Assembly: GCA_032622095.1 (NCBI GenBank)
Contig: CP136067.1
Coordinates: forward strand, 90,382,707 to 90,446,706
Reading direction: 5' to 3'
DNA from: Siphonodentalium dalli
Taxonomy: Eukaryota; Mollusca; Scaphopoda; Gadilida; Siphonodentaliidae
DNA: 64,000 nt
Program-made: the position numbers and the translations under genes
Part shown: positions 51,066 to 62,137 of the stretch, piece after piece
How positions within the stretch are numbered: the first letter of the stretch is position 1
Layout: each line of letters starts with the position of its first letter
The notes under the pieces: model-generated
What the model was told of the DNA's origin: nothing
Database searches by the model: none
What the model saw: only the letters and a program-made list of their open reading frames with translations

Positions 51066-51176
51066 TATTTCCACAACACTGGTTTCTATCGCAGTTTGCT
51101 CACGACTTAAATACACAACACTGGTTTCTACCACAGGTTGCTAACGGCTAATTCCACAAACTGGTTTCTATCGCAG
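51066..51176 (+). repeat. threefold tandem copy of the exon 2 acceptor segment
   Basis: Three units of about 40-42 bp contain CACAACACTGGTTTCTAYCG (the last variant CACAAACTGG), then CAG and KTTGCT. AG dinucleotides fall at 51093-51094, 51135-51136 and 51175-51176. Only the third is followed by an open frame continuous with the lectin. The second would give a stop after two codons and the first a stop 14 codons on. Confidence 0.85.
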
Positions 51177-51371
51177 GTTGCTCGACAACAGGCTACTATC
51201 TGTTTGAACTTGTGGGGAAAATGTATTGCCTCAAATACAATACAGTTGGGCGAACTGCCGCCGATGCCATGGCGTTCTGTGTATCAGAAGGAGCACACCT
51301 CGTGCTGATTGAGAGCCGTGCAATGCTGAACGACATAGGGACTCTACTGACTACCTTTGGTCACTCACAAG
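51177..51371 (+). CDS. PAN/apple-like and C-type lectin protein, coding exon 2
   Basis: Residues 97-162 in part. This is the first half of a C-type lectin domain: Cys98 and Cys114 (N-terminal hairpin of long-form domains), then TAADAMAFC with Cys131 in helix 1, the EGAHLVLIES strand typical of the fold, and helix 2 (MLNDIGTLL). The acceptor is TTCTATCGCAG|GT and the donor is CAAG|GTGAGT. Both boundaries are phase 1, compatible with exons 1 and 3. Codon use is clearly more GC-rich than the surrounding intron. Two upstream tandem copies of the acceptor segment (AG at 51094 and 51136) would lead quickly to stop codons if used. Confidence 0.88.
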
Positions 51372-51639
51372 GTGAGTAACTAGATCATGCCCTGCACCAC
51401 TCTGGGTATGCCCATATTCCACCAATTAAAAACCTGGGAACTACACTTTAGTGATACCCTTTCAGATTTGGCACTATAGCACCACCATCTGAAGGTTATA
51501 TACTAATAAGAATGCATGAGCACATTAATAGGATATTTTCATGGCCGGATATCGACGTTCAAAAGAGGAAGTGTTAACACGTTTTTAAAGCCTGTCTACC
51601 CGAAATCCCGCACATTATATGCTTATAATATATTTGTTT

Positions 51640-52070
51640 TAGATAGATAATCTGCTTAGAATCGCCTCATTTTGAATCGATAGCGTGCTGAAGATGAGAG
51701 CATTTTAGTCAGATTATCGACTCATAATAGGACCATTCTAAGCAGATTATTTGCGGACAAAAAAAAAGCCAATCACGACTTTTCGGGTGTACGCTATTTA
51801 GCATGTGTTTTCACTGTGGCCCACGCCATAAAACGGACTAACGGATATGAGCCCAGTATATGCTTAGTTCCGAATCTAATAAATAATCACATTACGTACA
51901 TATTTCACATTATAGGTCGATTATGTGCGTATCTTTTCGTGCAAATACTTTCATATTGGACTTGTTTGATTCTGAAATACACATGTATATAAGAACACAC
52001 TGAACGTACACCCTTTATTCCGTTTTATGGCGCAGACCACAATGAAAACACATTATATGAGCGTTCATCT
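51640..52070. mobile_element. MITE-like family E, intact copy
   Basis: GATAATCTGCTTAGAATCG (about 51647) is mirrored by CATTCTAAGCAGATTAT (about 51733). ATGTGTTTTCACTGTGG...CCATAAAACGG is mirrored by CCGTTTTATGGCGCAGACCA at about 52020. The second copy, split by element 3, lies at about 54590-54776 plus 60897-61083. Confidence 0.65.
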
Positions 52071-53194
52071 GGTAAGTCGATTTAGATTCGAATAATGTCG
52101 ATATGGGCTTATTTGAGTTTTTGAAATAAGAGAAATATGAGCTTATTTCTTGAGAACAGGCCGTTCTGTCAGCCTAGAACAATTCCAATGACCGCATCTT
52201 ATATAGAACATACATGCTACCGTCGGCGTTCACCCCACACTGCGGTTCGGACATCAAAGGCACAGAACGATACTGCAATGAGATGTTGTCGCAGACACGG
52301 AGTGTCAAAGATGGACAGTACATGTATACATTTCAACAGTTTCTGCAGCCGAATTAGTATTGACAAACATTCGATGTCAGTACTTAGATAACATCTGACT
52401 AGCGAATCATCCCGTCCTGGCATAAGATGTCCCATCCAAGACGAAACTATAATCTTCAAAAAAAAGTTAGGCCCCCTACCGTTTTGAATATGATGTATGT
52501 AAATGTTGTAAATAACTTCATCTATGACATGAAATTAAGAAATCCGATTAAGCGCCCCTCAATTACTATTTATTTGGATTCGGGGGCAAAAAGTATTTGA
52601 TTCGAGTCGTGGAACCCACCTATCAAAGTTCAGAGTTATTATATATCGATTTTTGAAATCTATTATTTTGACCATCGATAATTATTGGTAGCCCTGTACG
52701 TAAACAGTAGACTAGACGCTAGCTCTGTGCCTTCACTAAGGCGTAACGTTCTCGGAAATCCGCCCCTAAGATGGTGGTCCTAACTTGACCGCCGGGAGCG
52801 TTACGGTACGGAGTAGTGAGCGGAGTAGACTGAGCAACGACGGGACTAAGTAAGCAGTCGACGAGCCGACGGTCTCGGACCAAATTGCGGATGAAGATGG
52901 ATAACTTTAAAATCAAGAGGCTTTTTGTTGTTAATAATGTATATAAATGTTGATAAATAACACGTTTCGGGCAATTTTATACTATAGCTGACAGTGGTTA
53001 GCATTATTTTTGGGCAATTAATCGATTCTGATAACTGAAGCGGCAGTTCTAAAAATGTTGTTGTTGGAATCTGATTATATGGGGACCATCGAATCGGATT
53101 GAGTACCTTTAAATCATTTGTTGTGGAATTCTTGTCGTTGAACAGGGCCTTAATGTGTGCCCAAGAACATATATTCAATATATTCAGTATACAT
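52071..53194. other. intronic stretch, no supported gene
   Basis: A more GC-rich patch at about 52690-52880 gives frames on both strands but no recognisable motif or RNA fold. I looked for rRNA or tRNA resemblance and found none. Confidence 0.45.
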
Positions 53195-53420
53195 GAAACC
53201 CCTATTGTATCATTAACAAAGCCATTACGTATTTTCATATATTATATCTCAATATTTATGAATAGGCGCGTGCTTCCCGCATATCACATGTCATCGCGCC
53301 AACACAATGACAGCGCGTCATTACATTGATTCAGATGGTTTAATACTATTTCGAATTGCCGCGATTGACACCGATACTAGACAATGCAACATGATTGCTT
53401 TGTACTTCAAAGGTAATGTT
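53195..53420 (+). repeat. dispersed repeat family D, copy 3
   Basis: Blocks ATGAATAGGCGCGTGCTTC, TTAATACTATTTCGAA and CATGATTGCTTTGTAC, in order, relate it to the copies at 18.1 and 50.6 kb. Confidence 0.6.
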
Positions 53421-54589
53421 TGTCTATCTTCATCTTATATTCACAACCCACAGACTGTTGTACGGTTCGGGAGTTACACACGTATAATTGTGACGTCAGT
53501 AATATATAGTCCATCGTCCTGATTATTTTACATACGGGCGATCGGGCGATTCAGTACTATAGGGGAATAACCTCGTGTATGCGCCCCCCATTATTTATGA
53601 GTAGTAACCGTATAGGAAACGCGCCGAACCTACCGCACAATGACATAAGTTTGTGTTATCTAAATTGTGTCTTCACTCATCGTTCGAACCTGATACATAT
53701 AGTTTTGGGTCATGTAGTTGCTTATGCAATTTATTGAATTTATTATAAATTATAACACATGCAATCTAATATGTTTGTAAACTTACTGAATAGGAAACAT
53801 ATCTTCTGAAGTTGAGTATTAATCCATCTGTTTTCCTTTGGTATTTTGTAAATTTAGATCTTAGAAATTCATTACATTCATGAAAACATCTATTAATCTG
53901 GGGACCATTGTGGAAATAAGTCTGCCCAGTCATGGGACAGTGTAATGTTGGGGAGAGTCACTAAAATAAACATTTTTGCCATCAATTTCCTCGGAAGTTA
54001 AAAAGCCTAGGCTTCCTTGTATACACCATGAAACACACATTTATCAGTTTATAGATGGACGTGGGTTTTCCGCATTTACTGACTTAATCGTACTAAAGAA
54101 ATATAATAGTATAAATAGATGGGTTGAATGAAAAGGGGATTATTCACACTAGTGGAGCGACCAAATCCAAAAAGGGCCGTAGTTTTCGAGATACCTATTC
54201 CCTGGGTAGAACAAGTTGAAACCAACTTTGTGCTGAAGGTAACTATATCATTTATGAACATGATTCTTGGTTTTGTTGGTGGCAGCTATGTATGGCAAAG
54301 CTATTTGTGAAGGTACCCTACCAAAAATAGCATATGTGCATCAGTTGACCAGCAATAAACAAATGGTTAAAAGATAATCAAATCACAAAAACGATATATT
54401 TGGGGCACATGTTGATACTATATATTCGAATGTTCTTGCTGTTTCTGGTTTGTTTGATTTAGCGACGTAATGGTAGAGAATGTAACGTTCTGCATACAAA
54501 CAAATTATGACAATTCAGCGTAACAGTCGCCCGTCAACTCTGTACAAAACTAGTATGCTGGGCTAAGTCCAACATGCCACAGTCATATG
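53421..54589. other. intronic stretch, nothing recognised
   Basis: Only short, unsupported frames. No element ends before the family E fragment. Confidence 0.45.
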
Positions 54590-54776
54590 CTTGGAAAGAG
54601 AGGAGTATTAATTTTACTACTAACCTTACAACATATCCTCGCCCAAATACGTACATAATCGACCTATAATGTGAATTAGGTAATTAGTGTGATTATTTGA
54701 TTATGAAATAAGGAGATAATGGAATCATACCAGTTATTTCGTTTTATGACGCGGAACAGAGTGAAATCACACGTTA
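54590..54776. repeat. family E copy, left piece
   Basis: ATAATCGACCTATAATGTGA and GTTTTATGACGCGGAACAGA match family E near 51880-52050. It continues across element 3 at 60897-61083 (ACGTACACCTGAAAAGTCGT, CTTAGAATCGCCT, CGATAATGTGACTAAA). Confidence 0.7.
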
Positions 54777-56639
54777 TAGTTAGGGAGCCCGCATATGTTC
54801 CATTTACACTTTTGCGTACAAAAGGTTTGACCACCTATAGTTGGTACCAATAATGGAACATTCTGAAAAACCGATTTCTTAAGTTGCGCATTCCTGGGGT
54901 TAAGGGGCCACTGAACCTCAAAAAGTGCCAAAAATCACTTCTATTTACACTTCCGCGTACATCGATGAATTTTGGTTTGATGATACTCCTAAGTGTACTG
55001 ATTAAGAAAACACAACTTAAGAAAGGGATTTTTCTGGGGTTTTCAGATAAGAAAGGGGGTCCCATGCTGAACCCCAAAACGTGATTTTTCACTTTTTTTT
55101 ACACTTTCGCGTACATCCATAATTTTTGGGCTCAAAGTACTTTGATATATACTAATTATAAAAACACAACTTAAGAAGTAACTTTTCCTGGGGTTTTAAG
55201 ATAAGAAGGGGGTCATCGGGTCACCCCTCAAAACGTAAAAAATCACTTTTATTTACATGATTGCATTCGTCCAACGTGTGTGTATGTGGGTACACCCCTG
55301 GAACGTTGCACTATTACATCCAATACATCCCTAAATCGATACGATCAACTTAAGAAATATATATTCATGTCGTTTTCTGATAAGAACGAGACTTGTTACC
55401 CCCCCCCCCCCACAACCGATCCATTTTCTAGAACTATAAGTGAGCCAGTTTTATGAAAATTATAGCGGGAAAATCTGGTAAAATGTACACAAATGTATAT
55501 ATTTTCGTGAAGCTAAGACATAATGACACTTTTTTGGGCCAAAATTGAAACTCACCATCAACGATGGCCGACAAAATGGCCACCGGAAGTTGAAAATATG
55601 ACATTTTTTCACAAATATCTTCTAGATCAATTCATGCTGTTTGGAACTGGTTGAGTAATGCAACTTCATTTTGTTTTCTGTATATTAAATGATCATTGGA
55701 GCAATTAAATATGCAATTATTGGGGTCCTAACCCCTTCCAATCCCTTAAAAAATCGATTGTACAGAATGCGGTATAAAATGTCACAAAAAATCACAATTG
55801 GGATTCTAGTCATATTTCAACAAGAAATCAACAGAACTTTGTAATGTAAGCGAGGCATATCATTACCTATGAATATTCCAAATCACTGGAACCAAAATTC
55901 TTACTTTGGCCCAAAATGGCTGCCAATATGGCCGCCAAAATATGGAAAATGGTAAATATTACACCAGCGTGTCCTGCAATCGCTAACAAGTTGTGTTGAT
56001 GTATAAAATTGGCTATTCTGCATTCTATACATTGAATACTAACATGTCTGATGCACCATGGTTAATTGTTACTATTTTCACCACTGACATCGTCAAAAAT
56101 ATTGGACTTTTCTCTCACAAACTTGACATAAATATTGGCAAAAATTCAGTTTTCAGGTTTGGACCATTTTTTCAGGTAAAATATAACTATCTTTGGATTG
56201 AAAGGAGTTTATTGTTTTGGTCTATCTTAAATGTGTCACACTACGGTGTTTATAGACCAAATTGCTCAAGATGGCTTCCAAAATGGCAACCAAATTTGTA
56301 AAATGCTAATTTTTTATCCCGAACATTCTCTGCATTGTCCGAAAAGGTAGCAAATTGTGACTCACTTGGTTATTATACGTGTTAGTTAATTAAGTGACAA
56401 CTACATGTTCCATTCCCAGTTGTCCCAGTTCCGTTTGGGGGATGACAAATTCATTTTAATGTATGTAATTTTGCCGAGAACCTCTTTTGTGATTTTGGCC
56501 ATATTTATTGAAAGGAAATGGCCAGAACTTTGAGACAGAACTGAGATGGACCATAATCTTGGCTATTCTGGTCCATTATGATAAACAAATGTCAACAGGA
56601 TACAGTGTGGATGCCAAGATCGTAGCCAGGGAGTTACTC

Positions 56640-58297
56640 TGTGATCATATGTGAGGTGAATAGGTATACAGGGAGTTATTGTATGTCATGACTGATGTGA
56701 GTAGGTATACAATGAGTGACTATATGGTTATGAGTGGGTTGTCCATGGTAAGATGCATCTAGGTATACAGGGAGAGATCATGGTCAGATGTGAGGTGAAT
56801 CGGTATGCATGGAGTGACTGTATGGTGTATGATTGTGTATATCCAGTACGGGTGCACCACGTGTGCCTGTATGGTCATTGGTGTGGTGTATGGATATAGC
56901 TACATGGTCATCTATGTGTTGATTATGTATATATGGAGTGAATGTAAGGTCATGGGTGGGATGTACATGTGTTGTCTGTATGATCATAGATGGGGTGTGT
57001 GGATAAATAGGTAGTGATTTTATGGTTACGGGTAATGTGTGTAGGTATACATGGAATGGCTGTACAGTCATGATTGAATATGAATACCTGGAGTAAGCTG
57101 GGTGGATATTGTCGAGCATGTGGGTACATAGGGAGTGTCCTTGTGGTAACGGGTGTGATGTATATTTATATATCTCGTGGATGTATTATCATTGGTGGGT
57201 GTATAGGGCTTAGCTGTATTATCATGGATTGCGTTTATGATTATACAGTGAATTGCTGAATTGTCATGTGTGAGGTGTATATGTAAGTATGGATTGTTTG
57301 AGTGGTCGTATGCGCGGTTTTTTGTATATTTGGAAGGGCTGAATGGCCATTAGTGAGGTTTACATGTATACCTGGAGTGAATCTATGATCTAGGGTGGGC
57401 TGCATATGTGTATCGAGTGGTTATATGACTATGTGTGTCGAATAGGTATACAGGTAGTGACGGTATGGTTAATGGTGATATGAGTACATGTAGGTATACA
57501 AGTAGTGACTGTATGAGCATAAATGTAATGATCATCTATACAGGGGGTGACAGGCGTATGAGTATACATGTACCTGGTGTTCCTGTTTGGTGACTCGTGT
57601 CGGTATCGTCATGTGTAGGTTATACCAGTATACACACGTGTTGCTTTATTGTCATGGGCGTGGGATATGTGTATATAGCGAGTGGCTATATGGCCATGGG
57701 TGAGGTGCATATGCATACATGGAGTGACTATACTGACATGGCTGGGAGTATTAGTATATCGTGAGTGGCTATTCGGCTATGGTGTGACAAATAGGGATCC
57801 AGGGATTGACATGGCCAATGTTGAGGTGAATATGTATACAATGATTGACCATGATCGTGTATGAATGTTTTGAATAGGTACACACGGGGTGACTATATGG
57901 CCATAGGTCAGGTGAAGGAGTATACCAGGTAACATGGGTGAGGGTATGTGTATGAAGCGAGTGGCTATATGGCCATTGGTGATGTGCATATGTATACCGG
58001 AGTGACTTTATGGTCATTGTTGTGGTGTTGATGTATATATTGATTGACTATTTGACCATGCGTTTGGAGAATATGTAACAGGGGATGACCTTATGGCAAA
58101 TGGTGAGATGAATGGGTATACAAGGAGTGACTATATGGTTATGGGTCATGTTTAGGAGTATACCCGGTGTGCCTGCATTGTGACGCGTGGCTGTATGGTC
58201 ATTCGTGGTCATGTGTCAGGTGTACATGTATACAGTGGGTCATTATATGGTTATGTCTGTGGTGTTTATGTATATATGTAATGACTGTGTGATAATG
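56640..58297. repeat. 42-bp satellite array, left half of element 3 core
   Basis: Units GGTGAATAGGTATACAGGGA, GTGACTGTATGGTCATG and variants at about 42-bp spacing, heavily diverged. Orientation is opposite to the right half. Confidence 0.87.
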
Positions 58298-58298
58298 G

Positions 58299-58381
58299 GT
58301 GGCTATCGCTTTCCACGATATGACATAACCTCTCTATTGATTAACATATCCTTGAGTTATTGTGGAAAGCGATAGCCACCC
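58299..58381. repeat. central spacer hairpin of element 3
   Basis: GGTGGCTATCGCTTTCCAC and GTGGAAAGCGATAGCCACC form a 19-bp perfect stem around CTCTATTGATTAACATATCC and TTGAGTTATT. The right part of this block recurs at 42393-42433 in element 2 and, reversed, at 48672-48715 in element 4. Confidence 0.88.
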
Positions 58382-59015
58382 AAGGTACACATGTACAACC
58401 CACCCATTACCCCAGTCACTCTATATGTACATAAACACCACACAAATTACAACATAGTCACCCACTTTATACATGTACATGTACTAGTACACCTGATCAT
58501 ACAGCCATACTTATACAGCTTATACCACAAATGACGATACAGCCACGAGTTACCATGCATGAACACCAGGTATACACCTACACCCGATACATGACCATAT
58601 AGTCACTCTATGTATACATATTCACTACATTCACGATAATACAGTCACTCATTGTATACATATTCACCTCACCATGGACCATACAGCCACTACATGTATA
58701 CCTATTCGCCATACCCATGACCATAGAGTCAAACCAGGTATACATATGCACATCACCAATGGTGAGCCCTTCCAGATATACCAATATCCGCACATACGAC
58801 CACTCATAAGTTCCATACTTGCCATACTCATACACGCCATCCATGATAATAAATCTACTCCCCATACACCACCAGTGATAACACATCCACAACATATATA
58901 AATATACGTCCCACCGTTACCAACAGGGCACTCCCTATATACCCACACATCATTCATGACCATACAATAACTCCCTGTATTATCTATTACCCTCATCTAT
59001 GATCATAGAGTAACT
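58382..59015. repeat. 42-bp satellite array, right half of element 3 core
   Basis: Units in the CCATGACCATACAGTCACTC orientation, mirroring the left half but fewer in number. Confidence 0.87.
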
Positions 59016-61511
59016 CCCTGGCTGCCATCTTGGCTTCCACCCTGTATCCAGTTGATAAATTTTTATTTATCATCAGGGGCCAGAATACCCACATATCATG
59101 GTTCAGCTCAGTTCCGTCTCAAAGTTCTGCCCATTTCCTTTCAATAATATGGCCAGAATCACAAAAGAGGTTCTCCGCAAAATTCCATACTGCAACTTTA
59201 ATATGAATTTGTCATGCCCCACACGGAACTGGGACAAACATAATAGAACGTAGTTGTCAGTTAATTACATTGTAACTAACACGTACAATAACCAAGTGAG
59301 TCACAATTTGCCACCTTTTTCGGATAACGCAGAGAATAATGTTCGGGATATGTTAACTTTTAACTTTTTACAAATTTGGTTGCCATTTTGGAAGCCACCT
59401 TGAGCAATTTAGTCTACAAACACCGTAGTGTGACACATTTAAGATAGACCAAAACAATAAACACCTTTCAATCCAAAGATAGTTACATTTTACTTGAAAA
59501 AATGGTCGAACCCTGAAAAGTTAATTTTTGCCGATATTTATGTCAAGTTTGTGAGAGAAAATTCCAATATTTCTGGTGATGTCAGTGGTGACAATAGTAA
59601 AAATGATTCATGGTGCATCAGACATGTTAGTATGCAATGTATAGAAAACAGATTAGTCAATAATTGTGTACATCAACCACAACTTGTAAGCGGTTGCAGG
59701 ACACCCTGGGGCAATATTTACCATTTTCCATATTTTGGCGGCCATTTTGAGCCAAGGTAAGATTTATGGTTCCAGATATTTGGAATATTTATAGGTAATG
59801 ATATGCCTCACTTACATTACAATGTTCTTTTCATTTCTTGTTGAAATATGACTAGAATCCCAATTGTGATTTTTTGTAAAATTTTGTAATGCGTTCTGTA
59901 AAATCGAATTTTTAAGGGATCGGAAGGGGTTAGGACCCCAATAATTGCACATTTAATTGCTCCAATGATCAGTTAATATACAAAACACAATATAAAGTTA
60001 CATTACTCAACCAGTTCCAAACAGCATGAATTGATCTAGAAGATATTTGTGAAAAAATGTCATATTTTCAACTTCCGACGGCCATTTTGGCGGCATCTTG
60101 GATGGTGAGTTTCAATTTTGGCCCAAAAAAGTGTCATTATGTCTTAGCTTCACGAAAATATATACATTGGTATACATTTTACTAGATTTTCCCGCTATAA
60201 TTTTCATAAAACTGGCTCACTTATAGTTCTAGAAAATGGATCGGGTTGTGGGGGGGGGGGGGGGGGGGGGGGGGGTAAAAGTCTCGTTCTTATCAGAAAA
60301 CGACATGAATATATATTTCTTAAGTTGATCGTATCGATTTAGGGATGTATTGGTTGTAATAGTGCAACGTTCCAGGGGTGTGCGCACATACACACACGTT
60401 GGACGAATGCAATCATGTAAATAAAAGTGATTTTTTACGTTTTGAGTGGTGACCCGATGACCCCCTTCTTATCTTAAAACCCCAGGAAAAGTTGCTTCTT
60501 AAGTTGTGTTTTTATAATTAGTATATATCAAAGTACTTCGAGACCAAAAATTATGGATGTACGCGAAAGTGTAAAAAAAAATGAAAAATCACGTTTTGGG
60601 GTTCAGCATGGGACCCCCTTTGTTATCTGAAAACCCCAGGAAAATCCCTTTCTTAAGTTGTGTTTTCTTAATCAGTACACTTAGGAGTATCATCAAACCA
60701 AAATTCATCGATGTACGCGGAAGTGTAAATAGACGTGATTTTTGGCACTTTTTGGGGTTCAGCGGCCCCTAAACCCCAGGAATGCGCAACTTATGAAATC
60801 GGTTTTTCAGAATGTTCCATTATTGGTACCAACTTTAGGGGGTCAAACCTTTTGTACGCAAAAGTGTAAATGGAACATATGCGGGCTCCCTAACTATTAA
60901 AGAACGTACACCTGAAAAGTCGTGAGTTGGTTTAATTGTGTCATTGTCCACTCACAGTTAGCTTAGAATCGCCTTATTATGAGTCGATAATGTGACTAAA
61001 CCGCTCTCATTTTCTTAAAATCGACTTAAAATGAGTAGCAGATTATCTACATGAAACAAGTACAATTATAAGCAGATTATGTTTGGATTTTCGGGAGAAC
61101 AGGCTGAACTGTATATGATCTTGTTCATACAGATGTTGAAATAATAGTCCTACATTATTTCTTTAGTTTGTATTTGTTTTATACCTGTCATCTGCTTTAT
61201 TCTTATCATGTGTAATGTTTGATTGGAGATGAGCAACTGTAAGCATTGTAACTTGTGATCAGATCCGATAAGCTGAGTTTGCCATAATAAATAAGGGTTG
61301 GTATGTTGGTATATTCTATTCACACAATAATTATGTTGCAACAAAGCAACAATAATAACTCAAAAATCAGGCGAAATTACTGTGAGGGAGTGGCATAACC
61401 AGGATAGGCTGTCTTTCTGTTACCCCAGTTGTCAATATAATAAGTAATTTATCAATGGCATAGCCTCAAGTTGAGGATAAAGTAAAATGTTATGTATGTA
61501 CCCTGTTTCAG

Positions 61512-61714
61512 ACCGTATCTTCGTCGATGGCCACAGACCTAGCACAACCGAGGACATGTACACCTACGATGGACAGCCATTGCCTTTTACGGACTGGGTT
61601 GACGGTGAACCAAACACACAAGAGTTCTTGTTGATCAAAGTCGTGGGAACGACTTACTTAATGGCGGACGGTTCAGGCACTAATATCATCCCATTCATCT
61701 GCCAGTTGTTCTGA
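61512..61714 (+). CDS. PAN/apple-like and C-type lectin protein, coding exon 3 and stop
   Basis: Residues 162-228, the second half of the C-type lectin domain. It opens after CCTGTTTCAG. Visible landmarks are RIFVDG (the position of the WIGG strand), YTYDGQPLPFTDW, the GEPN loop with Glu194-Pro195-Asn196 (the tripeptide associated with mannose-type calcium/sugar binding) and the final PFIC with Cys225. The WND strand is replaced by LMAD. The two loop cysteines are absent (Phe200 at the usual EC position, Gly217 later), so the second conserved disulfide cannot form. Calcium-dependent binding is therefore plausible but uncertain. The stop is TGA at 61712-61714. No canonical AATAAA follows; an ATTAAA near 62107 is the closest candidate. 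Confidence 0.88.
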
Positions 61715-62137
61715 ATGAAAGATGATTTCCAACAACATGATACATACACTTCAAAGATATATAGTGTATCTACATGTATTCCGAGCAAGTTTTAGAGCTT
61801 CCGGTACATATGTGAATCAATGATACCTGTCCACAAAAGCTGCTATCACGATTTTATAAAGAATTGTTTTAACATAAGTCGACCTTTTAGCGGGACAGTT
61901 TTAAGGGCTAATTTTAAACTAACATAAACACACGCGGAGCCTCACGAATAGTACCAAGAGGAAGTACAAACATACGCGGATGAAGTACTATTTGGTGTTA
62001 TCACCACCAATCAAAGCAAATAAGAATTTGCATTGCTCGGATGTATCAGGAAAAAAAATACTATATTATGCTTTTAATTACACACACTATATACCCAATT
62101 GCATTCATTAAAAAGCTATTTGATTTCTTGACAACGG
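61715..62137 (+). other. 3' flank of the lectin gene
   Basis: Probable 3' untranslated region, at least in part. No AATAAA was seen. An ATTAAA near 62107 is the nearest poly(A)-signal variant. No other gene is supported. Confidence 0.4.

Larger units (their letters stand above)
22815..51176 (+). other. intron 1 of the lectin gene, 28,362 bp
   Basis: GTGAGT at 22815 and CAG at 51176 bound the intron in phase 1. Most of its length is transposon sequence, listed separately. That includes the 3.47-kb element at 32 kb and the nested 12-kb complex at 37.9-50.3 kb. Without these and the MITEs, the intron would be roughly 10 kb. Confidence 0.75.
54777..60896. mobile_element. 6.1-kb fold-back element 3 with symmetrical satellite core
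   Basis: The ends TAGTTAGGGAGCCCGC and GCGGGCTCCCTAACTA are inverted, with TTA outside both (54774-54776 and 60897-60899). Outer arms 54777-55430 and 60243-60896 contain three subterminal repeats of about 155 bp (ACAACTTAAGAA, CTGGGGTTTT words) and end in long C or G runs (about 55400-55411 and 60248-60275). Inner arms 55440-56600 and about 59030-60240 are homologous to element 2. The core has satellite arrays on both sides of a perfect spacer hairpin. The mirrored frames at 54835-55092 and 60581-60772 are arm sequence, not genes. Confidence 0.87.
51372..61511 (+). other. intron 2 of the lectin gene, 10,140 bp
   Basis: It is bounded by GTGAGT and TTTCAG in phase 1. It contains two copies of family E, one family D copy and the 6.1-kb fold-back element at 54777-60896, which accounts for more than half of the intron. 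Confidence 0.75.

Noticed and set aside
51095-51176. Longer exon 2 using an upstream acceptor
   Set aside because: Frames from AG at 51094 or 51136 meet in-frame stop codons, whereas 51177 gives an uninterrupted join on both sides.
52690-52916. GC-richer patch that might be rRNA- or exon-derived
   Set aside because: No recognisable conserved rRNA core, tRNA fold or protein motif on either strand.
54835-55092. 85-codon minus-strand frame repeated at 60581-60772
   Set aside because: Arm sequence of element 3 read in mirror; includes internal subterminal repeats and no domain.
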